This document shows, piece after piece, positions 21,971 to 33,659 of a DNA stretch of 64,000 nt. A program made the translations under genes and the position numbers. Source of the DNA: Pseudeuparius sepicola (taxonomy: Eukaryota; Arthropoda; Insecta; Coleoptera; Anthribidae); NCBI GenBank assembly GCA_963920635.1, contig OY987298.1:107575309-107639308 (forward strand), given 5' to 3'. Position 1 is the first letter of the stretch, and the number at the start of each line of letters is the position of its first letter. The notes beneath the pieces were generated by a model. It saw only the letters and a program-made list of their open reading frames with translations, ran no database searches and was not told the DNA's origin.

Positions 21971-22236
21971 CGACCGAGTAACCTATATATATATATATAT
22001 ATATATATATACTTTTGGGTCATTTATGTAGGTATGAGGGAAAACTTTGCCTTCATAGTGCTCGAAGATTAATTACCGCGTAATTTTAGGAAGTTATAAT
22101 GAAGGCATTACCGTTCTTGTGTTTCCCGGCTCCGATCTAACGTTTTACTTCTTGTTCGCGTGGCGGAACATTTATGATAATCATGCAGCTTTGCCGAAGT
22201 TTCTTAGTTTGCAACCGCTGCGATGCTGCAAGCCTG
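21971..22236. repeat. Diverged duplicate A2 (pairs with 17,153-17,360)
   Basis: Same order of blocks as A1, with a TA microsatellite inserted at the point corresponding to acctac in A1. Overall similarity is high in the middle 150 bp and fades at both ends. Confidence 0.8.
21982..22012. repeat. (TA)n microsatellite
   Basis: About 14 TA units between cctata and cttttgg, inside duplicate A2 and absent from A1. Confidence 0.95.
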
Positions 22237-23138
22237 ACGATGAGTTTTGTTATAGGATGTGATAACGTATGCATTATTTTCTCACAAAGAAAATGTTTGT
22301 AGTTCTGGCTGAAAATACTCCAGCTCATGAAGGAGCCTATTACACCACAATGGCCACATACGTATATGAACTAGAGCTGGTCCTCAATTGTTGTCAAGTT
22401 TCCGTTTCTAAAATATTTAAGGTGACTAATCTGATTTATTGTTCTTCCTTCTAAAATATATAAAGTGACTAATCTGATTTATTGTTCCAAACATACATCC
22501 ACAATGATAATATATTATGTATATTGACTATCGACACACTTTTTATAAAGAAAATCTATGCATTCTGTTTTATATATTTCTTATTTCTACAAGATTTCCG
22601 ACCTTTTTTTTCATTTACCTACAAGGCTTCGTGACAAGCACATATATATTTCCTTCCCTAAAATGATATTTCTCTTCTTTTCATCGTGGCAGCATTAGAC
22701 CCCAAAGCGCAACGTATGAAAAAAGGACCCAGATAAATTATTACACATTTTTTACATCCACTTGGACGGGTATATAACAACAAAAACGGTGAGCATTATG
22801 TGGCCTCGGCAAAAGCAGGGCCTCACTTCCATCTAGAAAAGGCACTGTAACAGCATTGTATTCGGATGAATTTTATTTTTCCCATAAAACAACTTCCTTG
22901 GGATATGATTTAGGGCATTTTTGAGTTTACATACGTTAGGAATTTCCGTATCTTTATTTTTCCAGACTCCGTGTGTGGTGTTTTATTTGGCATTCGAAAC
23001 AACGGATTAAATTTCATTTGGTAGGCAATTCTCAAAGGACATTTCTGGAGTGCCGAACAACCGCAAATGCATAGCGGCTTAACTTTTAAATAAAATAGGA
23101 CTTTTATTTGCGAGGCTGCATAAAAATAAATATACATA
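22237..23138. other. No gene recognised
   Basis: AT-rich. A short direct repeat, aaaatatttaaggtgactaatctgatttattgtt, occurs at about 22,412 and again (with tataaagtg) at about 22,456. No coding signal. Confidence 0.35.
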
Positions 23139-23262
23139 AAGGGTGTTTTTTTTTAGAGGCGGAGAACTTTAAATTGGCAACACTGTTTCCTGCGACAGCC
23201 GATTTACAGTTCTTGGTTTTTTTTTAATCAGTTTGGTTTGGCAATTTATCATGAATAGACTG

Positions 23263-23505
23263 ACGCCGGAGCAACGTTTGCAAATTGTTCAAAATTATTT
23301 TGAAAAAAATGGTTCAATTCGAGAAACACATTGGGCATTACGTGAGTTTTATGGTGCTCATAATCGTCCTTCCAAGCGATTAAATCGAGAAACTATGGAT
23401 CGTTTTTGCAATACGTTTACTCTAAACCTAAGCGATAATACGCATCCCGTAAGACGTCATACAGTGCGCACAAAACAAGCGATTGCAAGCGGTACAGAGA
23501 CATGA
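23263..23505 (+). pseudogene. mariner-like transposase, N-terminal part
   Basis: The frame starts at the ATG near 23,251 with MNRLTPEQRLQIVQNYFEKN, followed by GSIRETHWALREFYG and NRPSKRLNRETMDRF. This is the helix-turn-helix DNA-binding N-terminus typical of a common insect family of mariner-like transposases (ordinarily ...TVRALRPIYGxHNRP.... ). After about residue 85 the frame jumps to sequence belonging to a much later part of the gene, so the deletion junction is near 23,480. Confidence 0.7.
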
Positions 23506-23901
23506 TCACTAACTTTTTCGTGCCTCAATTGGAAGGCAGTAATGTTGCAGACATGTGGTTTCAGCAGGACGGGGCCACATGCCACACAGCGAGCGATAAA
23601 ATTAATTTACTGACAGAAACTTTTGACCTACGATTAATTTCACGAAATTGACCTCCTTAACTGACCACCTCGTTCGTGCGATTTGACGCCATTAGATTAT
23701 TTTCTTTGGAGTTATGTAAAGTCACATGTCTACTCCGATAAACCAGAAACAACTCAGCACTGGAAAGCCAATATTCGACGCGTTATTGCCGAAATACAGC
23801 CTGATTTACAGCTAAGAGTGTGTGAAAATTGGACCTCCAGATTATGCCATGTACGCGCCAGCCGCGGAGGCCAGATGCCCGAAATCATATTCAAACATTA
23901 A
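23490..23901 (+). pseudogene. mariner-like transposase, C-terminal part
   Basis: Translation gives RDMITNFFVPQLEG, then DMWFQQDGATCHTA with the second catalytic Asp, LLTETFDLRLISR, then a stop and frameshift near 23,650, and then TPLDYFLWSYVKSHVYSDKP carrying the third acidic position (D of TPLDYFLW). The end reads IQPDLQLRVCENWTSRL and MPEIIFKH, typical C-terminus. The first catalytic Asp is lost in the internal deletion, so no active enzyme is possible. Confidence 0.75.
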
Positions 23902-24009
23902 TGCCAAAGAATTATCTTTCAAATAAAGATAATTTCATGGATATTAAAAACATTTTTTCATGTTTTATTTCAATTTAAAGTTCTCCGCCTCTAAAAAAAA
24001 CACCCTTTA

Positions 24010-25206
24010 TATGGCATATTAGATAGAGGTTTGGTGATAAACGGGTTGCCCCAGAATTTTGTTTAGAGAATATCTCTTATTTTCGAATACTACCTCCTCT
24101 ACAATAAGATATCATTATGTGATACTTTTTCAACAAAACGTGATATCTACAATTTAGTTTTATTTATTTTTATTCTTTTATATTGTCAAATATGTTCAGC
24201 AAAGAGTTTTCATGTTTACTAATTATTTTCTAACTGGTAATAATCATTATTATGTTTTTTTTTTGTTTCCATTGCAACCGCTCCAGGGACCTACATATAT
24301 AATCTGTGGGACCTACTATATTACAGGGTGATGAAGAAACTTCTACGGGAAGGTGGTACTGGGTGGAGAATCGAAGAGCGTGAAGGTTCTTAAAATAAAC
24401 AAGGTTGCACGCATGACCAAAATATAAAAACAATAATCAAAAACAACAAAACAATGCCTTTTTACGTTGGGCATTAGGTACGGATAATGCGTATAATTTA
24501 CGGATATGATTGGTCGTAGCTTCAATATAAACTGGGCTATACTATACTTACATGCTCAAGTTTGGACCGTCAACTTAAGCCTCTTTGGAGAAAAGTGTTC
24601 TGCTAAACCTGATCGACTGTTCTCGGTATACACCACCTGGCCAAAAATTGATCAAAAAGACTTTTGTGTAGCATGGGTCCCCGTCAGTCGTGTGTTATAT
24701 TTGTTGATAGTGAAGATGTGCGACAACAAAACGAAAGTGGGCATCTGCAGGCAAATTCTGATTACTGGACTGGACTCGACATGTTTCGTATCGGAAACGG
24801 CAAAATTGCGATTCTGATTGAGATGTAGAGTCCCGAGGTATTGACTAGACGTACCAATATGAGATGGACATCAATAGTGTACGGTTGTAATCTCTTGATT
24901 TTTTTTCTCCCGGAGGGGCAATTTGACGAATAATAAAGAAGGGGTGGATCAGTCGTGTAATAATGAGTTTGTAAAAATTAAAAGAAGTTTTTCTAAACAT
25001 GAAGGGGCGCACATATCATTTTACATTGGGAAGAGAAAGATCCACATGGATTCGATAAGCTTGTAGAAAGCAACGAATATATTAAGAATAACCTGTAGGT
25101 ACCGATAAATTAGAAAGGGGAAGATGAGGAGTTTCAGGTGCACATGCGCCTTCCCGAATATTGTACAAGCAAGTGCTAGCTAAATTATCCACACTGTATA
25201 AAAGCC
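24010..25206. other. No gene recognised
   Basis: AT-rich sequence with a tacagggtga motif at about 24,322 that resembles the CACCCTGTA ends found elsewhere. From about 24,900 to 25,206 the composition changes (gagagaaagatccacatgg, aggggaagatgaggag) and leads into a CAA repeat, so it might be the 3' end of a retroposon. No protein signature. Confidence 0.3.
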
Positions 25207-25227
25207 ATTAAAGGATAAACAACAACT

Positions 25228-25260
<33 letters not shown>

Positions 25261-25261
25261 G
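25207..25261. repeat. (CAA)n microsatellite
   Basis: About 17 units of caa/aac following aaggataaacaacaactac. It may be the tail of a retroposon on the plus strand. Confidence 0.92.
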
Positions 25262-25384
25262 TAGGGGATTTGGGCATTGTTTCAAGACAAAAACAATATT
25301 TTTGAAAAGAAGTACATATACAAAATATTTAAATTCTTTATATTTTGTGCGATTTACATATAGGAATCGCACGCTCAGAGTGCA

Positions 25385-25545
25385 AGTGATTCATTCTTGT
25401 CTTGCCCGATTCTTGCTGGAAACAATCTTGTCTTGCGAGCAAGACTTCTTGCAACTTATTTTTCTTGCATATTTTTGTTTAGTGACGTCATCGCAGCACG
25501 AGTCTCGCTACCAAGACTCTTGTCAGCAAGACTCTTTCAATTTCA
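25385..25545. repeat. Cluster of CTTG-type motifs, left
   Basis: Many short copies of ttcttgtcttgc, cttgcgagcaagac and aagactcttg. The opposite-strand pattern (caagaacaagacaag) forms the cluster at 27,140-27,262. Together they look like subterminal repeats of a DNA transposon, but no inverted end or transposase was identified. Confidence 0.45.
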
Positions 25546-26147
25546 ATTCAATTTTTTTTATAATGTCATTATTTTTTTGTTATTATTTGTATTTCTTTTC
25601 TTGTATTTTACTAATAATTTTGCTTTAAAGTTTTCATGATTTTCAATTCGAAATACCTCTTAAAGTCGAAGACTTTCGTTCCTGTTAGTTATTTTGATGC
25701 CTGTGGCTTTCGATATGTGTGGACACAAACCGCGAAACCCACTCTTCCAAAATGATCGTATCCACGCTATGCCAGACTAATATGAAACGAAACAACGCTT
25801 TAGGAAGTCCAACAGACCCTAGAAATAGCTAGTCTATACTATAGGTAGTCATTTAAGTATTTTTAGCCAGTTAGAGCAAGTTAGGACAAACTTGCTCATA
25901 AGAATACATTGTATTCTTGAATTAATCCAATACAGTTCAGTACATAGGTATGTCATACCTATTAATTTGTTGAATTTATAAGAATTAAAATTAGAATGAT
26001 TTTGTTTGTTGGCAGTAGGGAAGTATGCATTTTCTGTTGTGAAAGCGCGTAATACGTTAATTCTCAATTTCTTTTTGAGTACCTGTAATGCCTTGAAACA
26101 TGGATTAGTATCTTTTACGTACTAGAAGTATTGTAAATAATAATTAT
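25546..26147. other. No feature recognised
   Basis: AT-rich sequence between the CTTG cluster and the palindrome at 26,148. No gene or repeat identified. Confidence 0.35.
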
Positions 26148-26268
26148 TTACGTACCAAGGCACTGAAGTTCAACTTTTTATGACTCACGTGAAATTTAGT
26201 TGCCGAGGCCTCTGGCCGAGGCAAATAAACCACATGAGTCATAAAAGGAACTTCAGTGCCGAGGTATG
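26148..26268. repeat. Near-perfect 120-bp palindrome
   Basis: The sequence folds on itself: cgtaccaaggcactgaagtt and tttatgactcacgtg on the left pair with cacatgagtcataaaa and aacttcagtgccgagg on the right, with the centre at ggcctctggcc. It contains two bZIP-like atgactca/atgagtca sites in symmetric positions. Likely a small foldback element. Confidence 0.85.
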
Positions 26269-27139
26269 TACATATCATATTTTTTGAAATCGGAGAAAAA
26301 GTTTTATTAGGCAAAAAACAATCATAAGGGATCACCGTCGGGATCACCCGTCCATGCACGGACTGCGCGCGGAGTTGCTTGACTTTGACGATCGCACTAC
26401 CTAGGTCAAGAATGACGAGGCAAGGCGCTTCCCAACAGAAACTCTAAACTGCTGCCTGTTGTGCAGCATTATACCATTATAAATAGCTTGATATTCATAC
26501 CTACTAAACTATTCATAGGGTCATAGTGGAGAATCATTTTTTGTTTCAAATAAATAAACGCAGTTATATATTATATATTTTCGTCATCGATCCGCATGTA
26601 GAGGGGAGGCATACACATTACAAATAATAAAAAAATTTTTAGGTGGGCTACCCACTCTCCATGTTGACCATATTATTATATTATAAAAAATATATTTTTT
26701 TAAATTGGCAGCGTTTTGAATATTTGTTCACTTTTGAAGGGAGAAGGGAAAGATTTATAATTCTTGTAATTAATTTATTCCTAAGAAGTTGGGTTGATAA
26801 ATTATGGCTACATACACACTGAATAATTATTAAACTATTTGCAGTTGTTAAATTATCTTTTTAAATACAACTCGTGGTATGCCTAATAATAGATCATACC
26901 TTTCGTTAATTTATCATCGTTATAATCTCAATGCTAAGGAAATACCACTCCTGCTGCGCAGTCTTGATATTTCCATCTTTGAGATTATAATTCGTAAAAT
27001 TAATAGGCACACCACTTATTATATTACCCCTCATAATATACTAGTATATAGATACAGTAATTATTCTTAAATAACCGTTTATATTTATGCTCATTTTTAA
27101 AAATCGATATTATCGTCATCTACATTTTTCTTATTAAAG
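26269..27139. other. No gene recognised
   Basis: AT-rich. A short inverted pair, tataatctcaatgc and its near complement agattataattcg, lies at 26,920-27,000. No family match. Confidence 0.35.
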
Positions 27140-27265
27140 AAATTGCAAGAGTTGCAGAGTGATTTATTGTCTGCAAGACAAGAAGTTTAAAAGAGTCTGG
27201 TCCGGTTCTTGCAGCAAGAACAAGACAAGAACAAGAAATTTGCAAGAGTATTGTGAAACACTAGA
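27140..27265. repeat. Cluster of CAAG-type motifs, right
   Basis: Contains tgcaagacaagaagt, cttgcagcaagaacaagaca and caagaaatttgcaagag, the opposite orientation of the 25,385-25,545 cluster, and is followed by gtattgtgaaacactag. Consistent with the other subterminal region of one 1.9-kb element, though unproven. Confidence 0.45.
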
Positions 27266-27293
27266 CTCACTGCCTAATGGTATCAGCCTAATT

Positions 27294-27550
27294 GCACAGA
27301 CCTATACCGTACTTTCACCGTTTTGGTAGGCATAGGGGAATAGGCCGCGCGTCCAGCTAGGTTTGTCAGTCGTTGGCGGGGGGAGTACACAGTAGTCCCG
27401 CACCGCTTATCAGTCGAGTTTTGCGCGAAAAAAACTCGCCCCGCCCCCCGCCAACGACTGACGAACCTAGCCGAATACACGGCGGCTCCGCCCTATGTAT
27501 ACTAAAACGGTGAAAGTACGGTATAGTAGCGAAGCTATATAGGTCTGTGC
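27294..27550. mobile_element. GC-rich palindromic MITE, 257 bp
   Basis: Ends gcacagacctata and tataggtctgtgc are exact inverted copies. Arms continue through ccgtactttcaccgtttt and ctaggtttgtcagtcgttgg to a small central hairpin with a run of A. The right arm has an extra tatagtagcgaagc. No frame. Copies of gcgggg in both arms make it the most GC-rich segment nearby. Confidence 0.85.
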
Positions 27551-28589
27551 TAATAGGTATCTAATTAAATAAAATAATTATTTGGAAACTCTTTTTAAGC
27601 ATAAATAATAAGTTTGTTATTAGGATTTATGTCGTAGTCTAATTTTTTTACCAGTGTTTAAATTTTTGATAGTTTCAATGTTGTATTTTGATTTTGTAAA
27701 AATTACATGAATGGTAATTGCTTGTATAAATGCTTGATTTTTTTATTTAAACTACTTTATTGTATAGGGGTATACGGTGCAACGAAGAACTTTTAATTAT
27801 TTAAACAACAGTAAAGCGTTTATTTTTATAATATTGGTAACATTTCCAGCCAGACATTCCGAAAAGTCATTTAATAAAATATTATAACTATTATCTATAC
27901 TACAATAATTACACACGGCAAATTTTTATCTGGGTGGTCACGAGATTGAATCGATATTTTCGTGTATAAGAATTAATAGATACTAATACGGACGGATATA
28001 CCTATAAAAATTTAAGAACATGGGTACAATTCCTATTATATGGAGAAAATAGAAAATAATAAGAATCATGAATTTGTTTGCTGTTGCAGTAGTTGTCGTT
28101 TCAAATACATCAGCGTTTTTCGATAGAACAAAAAAAGAGGAAACATTGATGGATTTACAAGCATTGAAGTGGAAACTACACGAATAATGGGTTTAAAACA
28201 CCCCCATGCTACTGTTGAGCCTGGACCATTGCCTGCCTGCTCCCAACACTGCCGCGCTCGGTGCAGAAGAAGTGTGTGCGCGAGTGTTTTGTGGGAGTGG
28301 CTTTACTAAATTCTTTTTACTTCGTCAAGCCCTCTTATAGTTGGGTTCAATATTTCACAAAACAGAAATCTGCGTCCGCAGAGAGCCTTTGCAGACCGAC
28401 GCGAAAGACACATCAAGCCATACGCATCGTATAGGTATTTTTTTTATAGGAAACGAACGTTTGCCCATGTTCATATAAGGTTTTTTTTGCTTAAAATTTA
28501 CAGAAGAATTAAGTTAACATTCAAATTTGACGCAGATCACATAAACCTTTGCAAACGAAGTTGTCCGGAGAATGCTAAAAAATCCTCTT
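27551..28589. other. No gene recognised
   Basis: AT-rich to about 28,200, then mixed composition. No repeat ends or protein signatures. Confidence 0.4.
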
Positions 28590-28930
28590 TGCCCCATCAA
28601 ATGCGCTTAGGGCGTATACCGTTCGGAAAAACGGATACGCCCAATTCCATTCGCAGAGAAAAAGTCTTCTTTCCCAATTCCTCGGAAAATGGTTCAAAGG
28701 GAAAGCCTGGAGGGCCATTCATCGGCCGTATCGCTGGATTTGCGAGTCACGAGCAATTAGCGAAAATTAAAATTATCTCCCCCTATTATAATGTGGTCGG
28801 CAGAACTGCGTGACATTTATATGACTTCCCCACGGAGCTCTAGACAATTGGCTTGGAGGGAATTAAGACGAAAAATGCTGAATTCATGGAAGCCGGCATT
28901 TCCCAGCACCGGATAATAATTACTTTGGAA
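28590..28930. promoter_or_regulatory. Candidate conserved noncoding block
   Basis: Moderately GC-rich non-repetitive DNA with an inverted pair gggcgtatacc and gatacgccc, and phrases cgagcaattagcg, ttaattaactt and ggaattaagacg. The 108-codon frame across it has no recognisable domain, so I prefer a noncoding reading. Regulatory role is inference. Confidence 0.22.
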
Positions 28931-30089
28931 GTCTTTTCTTAATTAACTTATCTGCAGAAATTCCACCGTCATAGTTAGCAAAGCTTGTGTATGCAGCTCG
29001 ATTTGAGCTTCTGAGAAAATTGAAAAGTTCTCTGGCACAAACGAAGCTGTGAGAATTGCGCTCAAAGGCAATGCAATTTTTATGTAATTATCAGGACTCG
29101 GTGGGACACAGAAGTAGCAATCTTGTTGCTGTTTGAAGTTTGTAGACAAGGGTGTAAGCACGAGTAAACCGCTGTGTTCCACTGTTTGTTGAATTTGCCA
29201 TGTAATTTTTTCTTCAAAATACTTTATTGATCCCAACGTTACGTTTTACAAAACCTATATATTTAAGCTAAGGGGATTAGACCCCAAATTGCTTTTATAT
29301 TCTAATTAACCTTCACAGTGCCCACAGCAATTTAAGACAATTCACCATACTGCCTGTTAGCTAATACTTAATAAGTTAATGCTCTAATAATAATTATTAA
29401 AAAGTGGTTTATAGATTGTATACACAAACCTCAATGAGTGCTTCTGCATTGCCACAGCCGTTGCTTTCAATGCTCCACAAATTAAATCGAAATCGACGAT
29501 GAATTTGAAACATTTGACTTACCTGAAACAAAAAAAATATTAGTATATACCCAACACAGAGTGTCCATAATATGAAGTTCTTTATTTAAAATCGAATTAT
29601 GTATTTTTATTTCAAAATAGCCCGCTTATACGTACAACTTGTAATAATAAAATAATGTTTTACGTTAATATTAGAGTACCTAGTTTAATTTCCATCTTTG
29701 ACCACACATCTTATAATGTACCTATATTCTAAGCTGTTAGGAGATGGGTGATTTAGGTTGACAATGACATGTGTTGGGATTTAGTTCCAAACTGGAACTC
29801 GTCTTTTGTTGGCAAGGCAAGTTGCTATAGAAGTAAGGCAATTTGCAGGGACACACCCTCAACAAGTTCTCTAAGTATTTTACATTGACCATTGCGGAAT
29901 AGTTAAATGGCGTTTACACTAAGCGAATGAAATGGAACGAACGCGAGCACGATCATTCGGACAAATTTCTATACCAGAACGAGCAAAACCTACTTCAAAT
30001 TTCTTTCGATATAATTCATTCACCAACGGATTTGTATCACTCTTTGGGTTAGCTTCGTTTCTGGGTATGTTGGGTAATGGGTCATCTAT
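28931..30089. other. No gene recognised
   Basis: A 97-codon minus-strand frame (28,943-29,236) has no recognised domain and may be chance. The rest is AT-rich. Confidence 0.35.
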
Positions 30090-30420
30090 GCCGATATATG
30101 CTTTTAAATAGAATATACAAATCCATAAAATCTTTATTTTGGAAATAATCGCCTTTTTTGTTTGAACGGCCTTAAAAACCACTTATTTGATCTTATCATT
30201 TTCAAAATTTCAAATTCCCACATACCAAATTTGATCAAAAAATAGGTATACAGGGAGTTCCTTTCTGAAGGGTGTGAAAATTGAGGAAAATAGGAATTCT
30301 AACGGCATCTAACAAGTAAAGTGTGTCATAAAATCCCGTCAAAACAATTGAATGGTCAACACGACCACCCAAAGTGTTGATGTACAAAGATCCAATACAA
30401 AATATACATGTTTGTGCCAT
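30090..30420. repeat. Single-arm copy of the palindromic repeat family
   Basis: The order cttttaaatagaatatacaa, ataaaatctttattttgg, cattttcaaaat, taccaaatttga, cagggagttcc, aaaataggaatt, cccgtcaaaac and aaagtgttgatg follows the left arm and centre of the palindrome at 50,800-51,600. The opposite arm is missing. Confidence 0.75.
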
Positions 30421-30898
30421 CTCGAATGTAAGTCACACTACAAACGAACTAGGTCTAAAAAATACAGACGCCTGCCAGTCAGTAAGTCCATATGAGTTAA
30501 GGTAGCTGATATGCCACGACAGGAAACGCACAGAAAATGTATTATCTTATACAGACTTTTTTGATGCTTGGCATTTTCTAAAAAAAATAAATTATTTTTA
30601 TACTTGCTGAAAATTTCGTAACTGCATAAGAGAAAAAAATCAATTATGACCTAAAAAGTCCAATTTACATTTCGAGAAATTAATTGATCTTATATCATAA
30701 ATTAATTAATCTGATTTGTATACGTTTAAAAGTAAACATACTATAATATGTTGAAGGTAGACTGCGAATTTGTTCTATTCCAAATAAATGTTTAATTTGA
30801 TTAAAAGTGCAGTTAAAACTGTTATTTAAAACAGAAACAACTTCCATAAGTATTTTCAATTAGTCCAATAAAGTTGTGCTCGGCTTATAATAGGGGTC
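30421..30898. other. No feature recognised
   Basis: AT-rich sequence without repeats or frames of note. Confidence 0.4.
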
Positions 30899-31225
30899 GC
30901 AAAAAAAATCCAAACAGTGTGATTTTTTCAGGGTTGAACGGTGACTGTCTCCTGAGTGTCCAACCAAAAGATCACACTCGAAATCCTGGTACGATTTTCT
31001 CTAAAGGGTGGTTTCCTAAACAATAGGGTTGGATCCTAAACATTTTTTAGAGCAAAATTACCTTACGACCACTTACTTATCAACTTTTCCTTATAATTTT
31101 TTTTTGTGTCTGTAATACTTTAGCGCAAATCGTACCAGGAGTTCGAGTGTGATCTTTTGGTTGGACATTCAGGAGACAGTCCCCAAGCAACCCTGAAAAA
31201 ATTACAACGTTTGGAATTTTTTTGC
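30899..31225. mobile_element. MITE, 327 bp, about 110-bp inverted arms
   Basis: gcaaaaaaaatccaaac at the left and gtttggaatttttttgc at the right are inverted ends. The arms share gactgtctcctga, gtccaaccaaaagatcacac and cctggtacgattt. The centre is AT-rich and noncoding. Confidence 0.88.
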
Positions 31226-33195
31226 AAAACTTACATCTTTATTGAACTAAATGAAGCTCGACAGAGCCAGGGAAGGGAAAATAATTAATAATTCAAATAA
31301 ATAATCAATTGATATAATGATTCGTGGAAAGCTTCAAGAAAGTAGTGTAAATAGTTTATCTTGAACTCAAGCAATTTACTTAACAGAATATTAAAAAAGA
31401 ATAATATTTTGCCGCGGTTGGTCTAACTGACAAGTATTAATCATAGATAAAGGATTTATATATAGGGAGTATTAATTTTCAACGACAGGTTTCACGTGAA
31501 CATATTTTTGTTCTAAATATTTAAAAATGACAAACCATCATCATCTTGGCATAACTGCTATGGGGAGCGCTAGTTGGTTGTAATAAACTTAACCACATCC
31601 ATTCACTATTTTTAAACATATTTTTAAAACAAACTCGTTTTAGTATTACCAAAGTCTATCGAATACTATCCATAGATTGTGGTATTACGGTTGACATAGC
31701 TCTAAAGATCTCTGTGGCAGCGGCGGGGAATTATTTATATCTCGGGAAACAAATCTGTTTCAGTCCGCGGATATAACAACTACTGTTTTATAAATTATTA
31801 ATTAATTTACGGCTCAGCTATGGGCCAGAGGACTTACATCATATAATTTCCGAATAAGGATAAACCATTTTTTCGATGCGGGTGCATTTAGGAGTGTAAG
31901 TTTATAGGAGTAATTGTTTTTCTTAATATCACACGTTCTATCTCTCCTTAAGTATGTTTACCCTTATTCCGAAACGAGCTGTATAGAAGATGCTTACTAA
32001 TTGGTTTAAGAAAATAAGGGTAAAATCTAGGATTGTAAAGAGGGTGCTCATATAATTATTTTCCCTGAATATAAAGTAGAGACTTGTACTAATTTTTTCA
32101 AAAAGTTTGCGTAGATTCATGCATAGTGCAAAAAACTGATGGTTTTGAAAATTAGCATAATGTAATTTTCCTTGCATTAAGGGGAAAGTAAGTTAATTAC
32201 ATGTATTTGCACGATACAGTGGGGAATTACAAAAGCATTTCAGTTTCAATATAAACCTAGTTTCCATTTCATTAGACAAATTGATAACCCTGTCTGCCAT
32301 ATGTCTTTTAATATGCAAAAGTTCACCCTCGGCTCAGAATATTTCATGACTTGCACGCATCTGCATATCAAAGGCGGCCTTTACATAAAATTGTACACCC
32401 TGCCATTTCGCCCGATTTACTTTTTATAAAATAAATTGGGACGCATTGAATATACTTTGAATGAATTTTGTTGACGTAGTACAATAAAGAGAAAGAAATC
32501 CTGGGTTCTCTCATAATGTGATCGAAAAGCAAATTTTGTTCAAGATTTTGTGTATTTTATTTATCATTGTGGTTGGGGCCTACACCGAGAAAAGAGGAAA
32601 AGCGGAGGTTTTCTCTGAACTTACATTTGAATATAAATGAACTGCGAAGGGTGACCTGGACAAGATGGACAAAATTGAACGCAATATTCGTTTTATTCTT
32701 ATTACAATTAGTAACATACTCATTTCCAGCGAGATTTAATAGCAATAATAACTATCGCCATGTTCATTGTCATCAAAAGTAAAACTCGTAAACATCATTA
32801 AAGTTCGCACAGGTACTTAGTTCAAATAAACCAATGACCAAGTGTGCTTCACTACAGATCTGTACATCTATATTTCTATATATCCCCAAGATGAAATAAA
32901 CGTAAACAAGCCACTGGCTGAGCGACTCAATACTTGGTGATGCTATAGAGTGACGTCAGGGCAAGTCTCACTTGCTGAGCTATATACATATACATTACAT
33001 TACATTAATTTAACTGTAGTAGTCCGGACCGGTAAAAAAAATCAATATTTTTGGGGAAAATCTAAGAGGCGTTAGATTATGCAAGAACAAGTTACCTAGG
33101 TACATATTAAGTTTAATCAGTGACTATAGAAAGAATATAGTCACTGGTTTAATCCATTTATTCAGGCCAATTGTAGGGATACAATATCCCCCATA
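31226..33195. other. No gene recognised
   Basis: Nearly 2 kb of AT-rich DNA. A small inverted pair, tgactatagaaagaatatagtca, lies at about 33,120-33,143. Short frames have no family features. Confidence 0.4.
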
Positions 33196-33255
33196 CGAGG
33201 AGTCGCCGGGTTCGCTAAATTAACACGAATCGACCCGAACACGAATCCACAAGGT
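33196..33255. repeat. Diverged duplicate B1 (pairs with 35,436-35,496)
   Basis: agtcgccgggttcgctaaat taacacgaatcgacccgaac is matched by a copy 2.2 kb downstream in the same orientation with about 80% similarity by eye. Noncoding. Confidence 0.6.
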
Positions 33256-33659
33256 TTTCGAAATCTGCCAGCTCAGCGCAGTTTGTGAATATGCTAACGT
33301 AGGGACATGGTAAATTAAATTTGAGAAAATTTATTGCCACATTAATAAACATTTTGCAAAATTGCAGGAAGAATAGCTATAAGAACTACGCGTAAATGGG
33401 CCCCTTTCATACTATTTTTTACAAGTGCATCATGAAGTATGCTGAAAATAGAAACCAAAAACATTTTCCCGATTTTTACCACAGGGAAAGGGCTAAAATT
33501 AAATATTAAGATCAAATTTTCTAGGGGCATGACGTCATGCCCCTAAAACCAAGGCCTACTATAAAGACAGGCCCTGGCGCACAAAAATCACGTGACCATC
33601 TTAGTCAGACGTTACATGTCATTTGTCACATAACTGAAAGCGGCAGCATGGGTTTTGAG

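Larger units (their letters stand above)
23139..24007 (+). mobile_element. Tc1/mariner-type element, internally deleted, 869 bp
   Basis: Termini aagggtgtttttttttagag and its complement ending ctctaaaaaaaacaccctt form inverted repeats of about 38 bp (through cggagaactttaaattg). TA flanks both ends (23,137-23,138 and 24,008-24,009), matching a TA target duplication. The interior keeps the start and the end of a transposase gene with the middle deleted, plus later stops. Confidence 0.88.

Noticed and set aside
21982..22012. TA repeat as an origin or regulatory element
   Set aside because: Simple microsatellite inserted in one copy of a duplicated segment; no further evidence of function.
28487..28813. 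108-codon plus-strand frame as a gene
   Set aside because: No domain and no coding-like features; lies in a block better explained as noncoding unique DNA.
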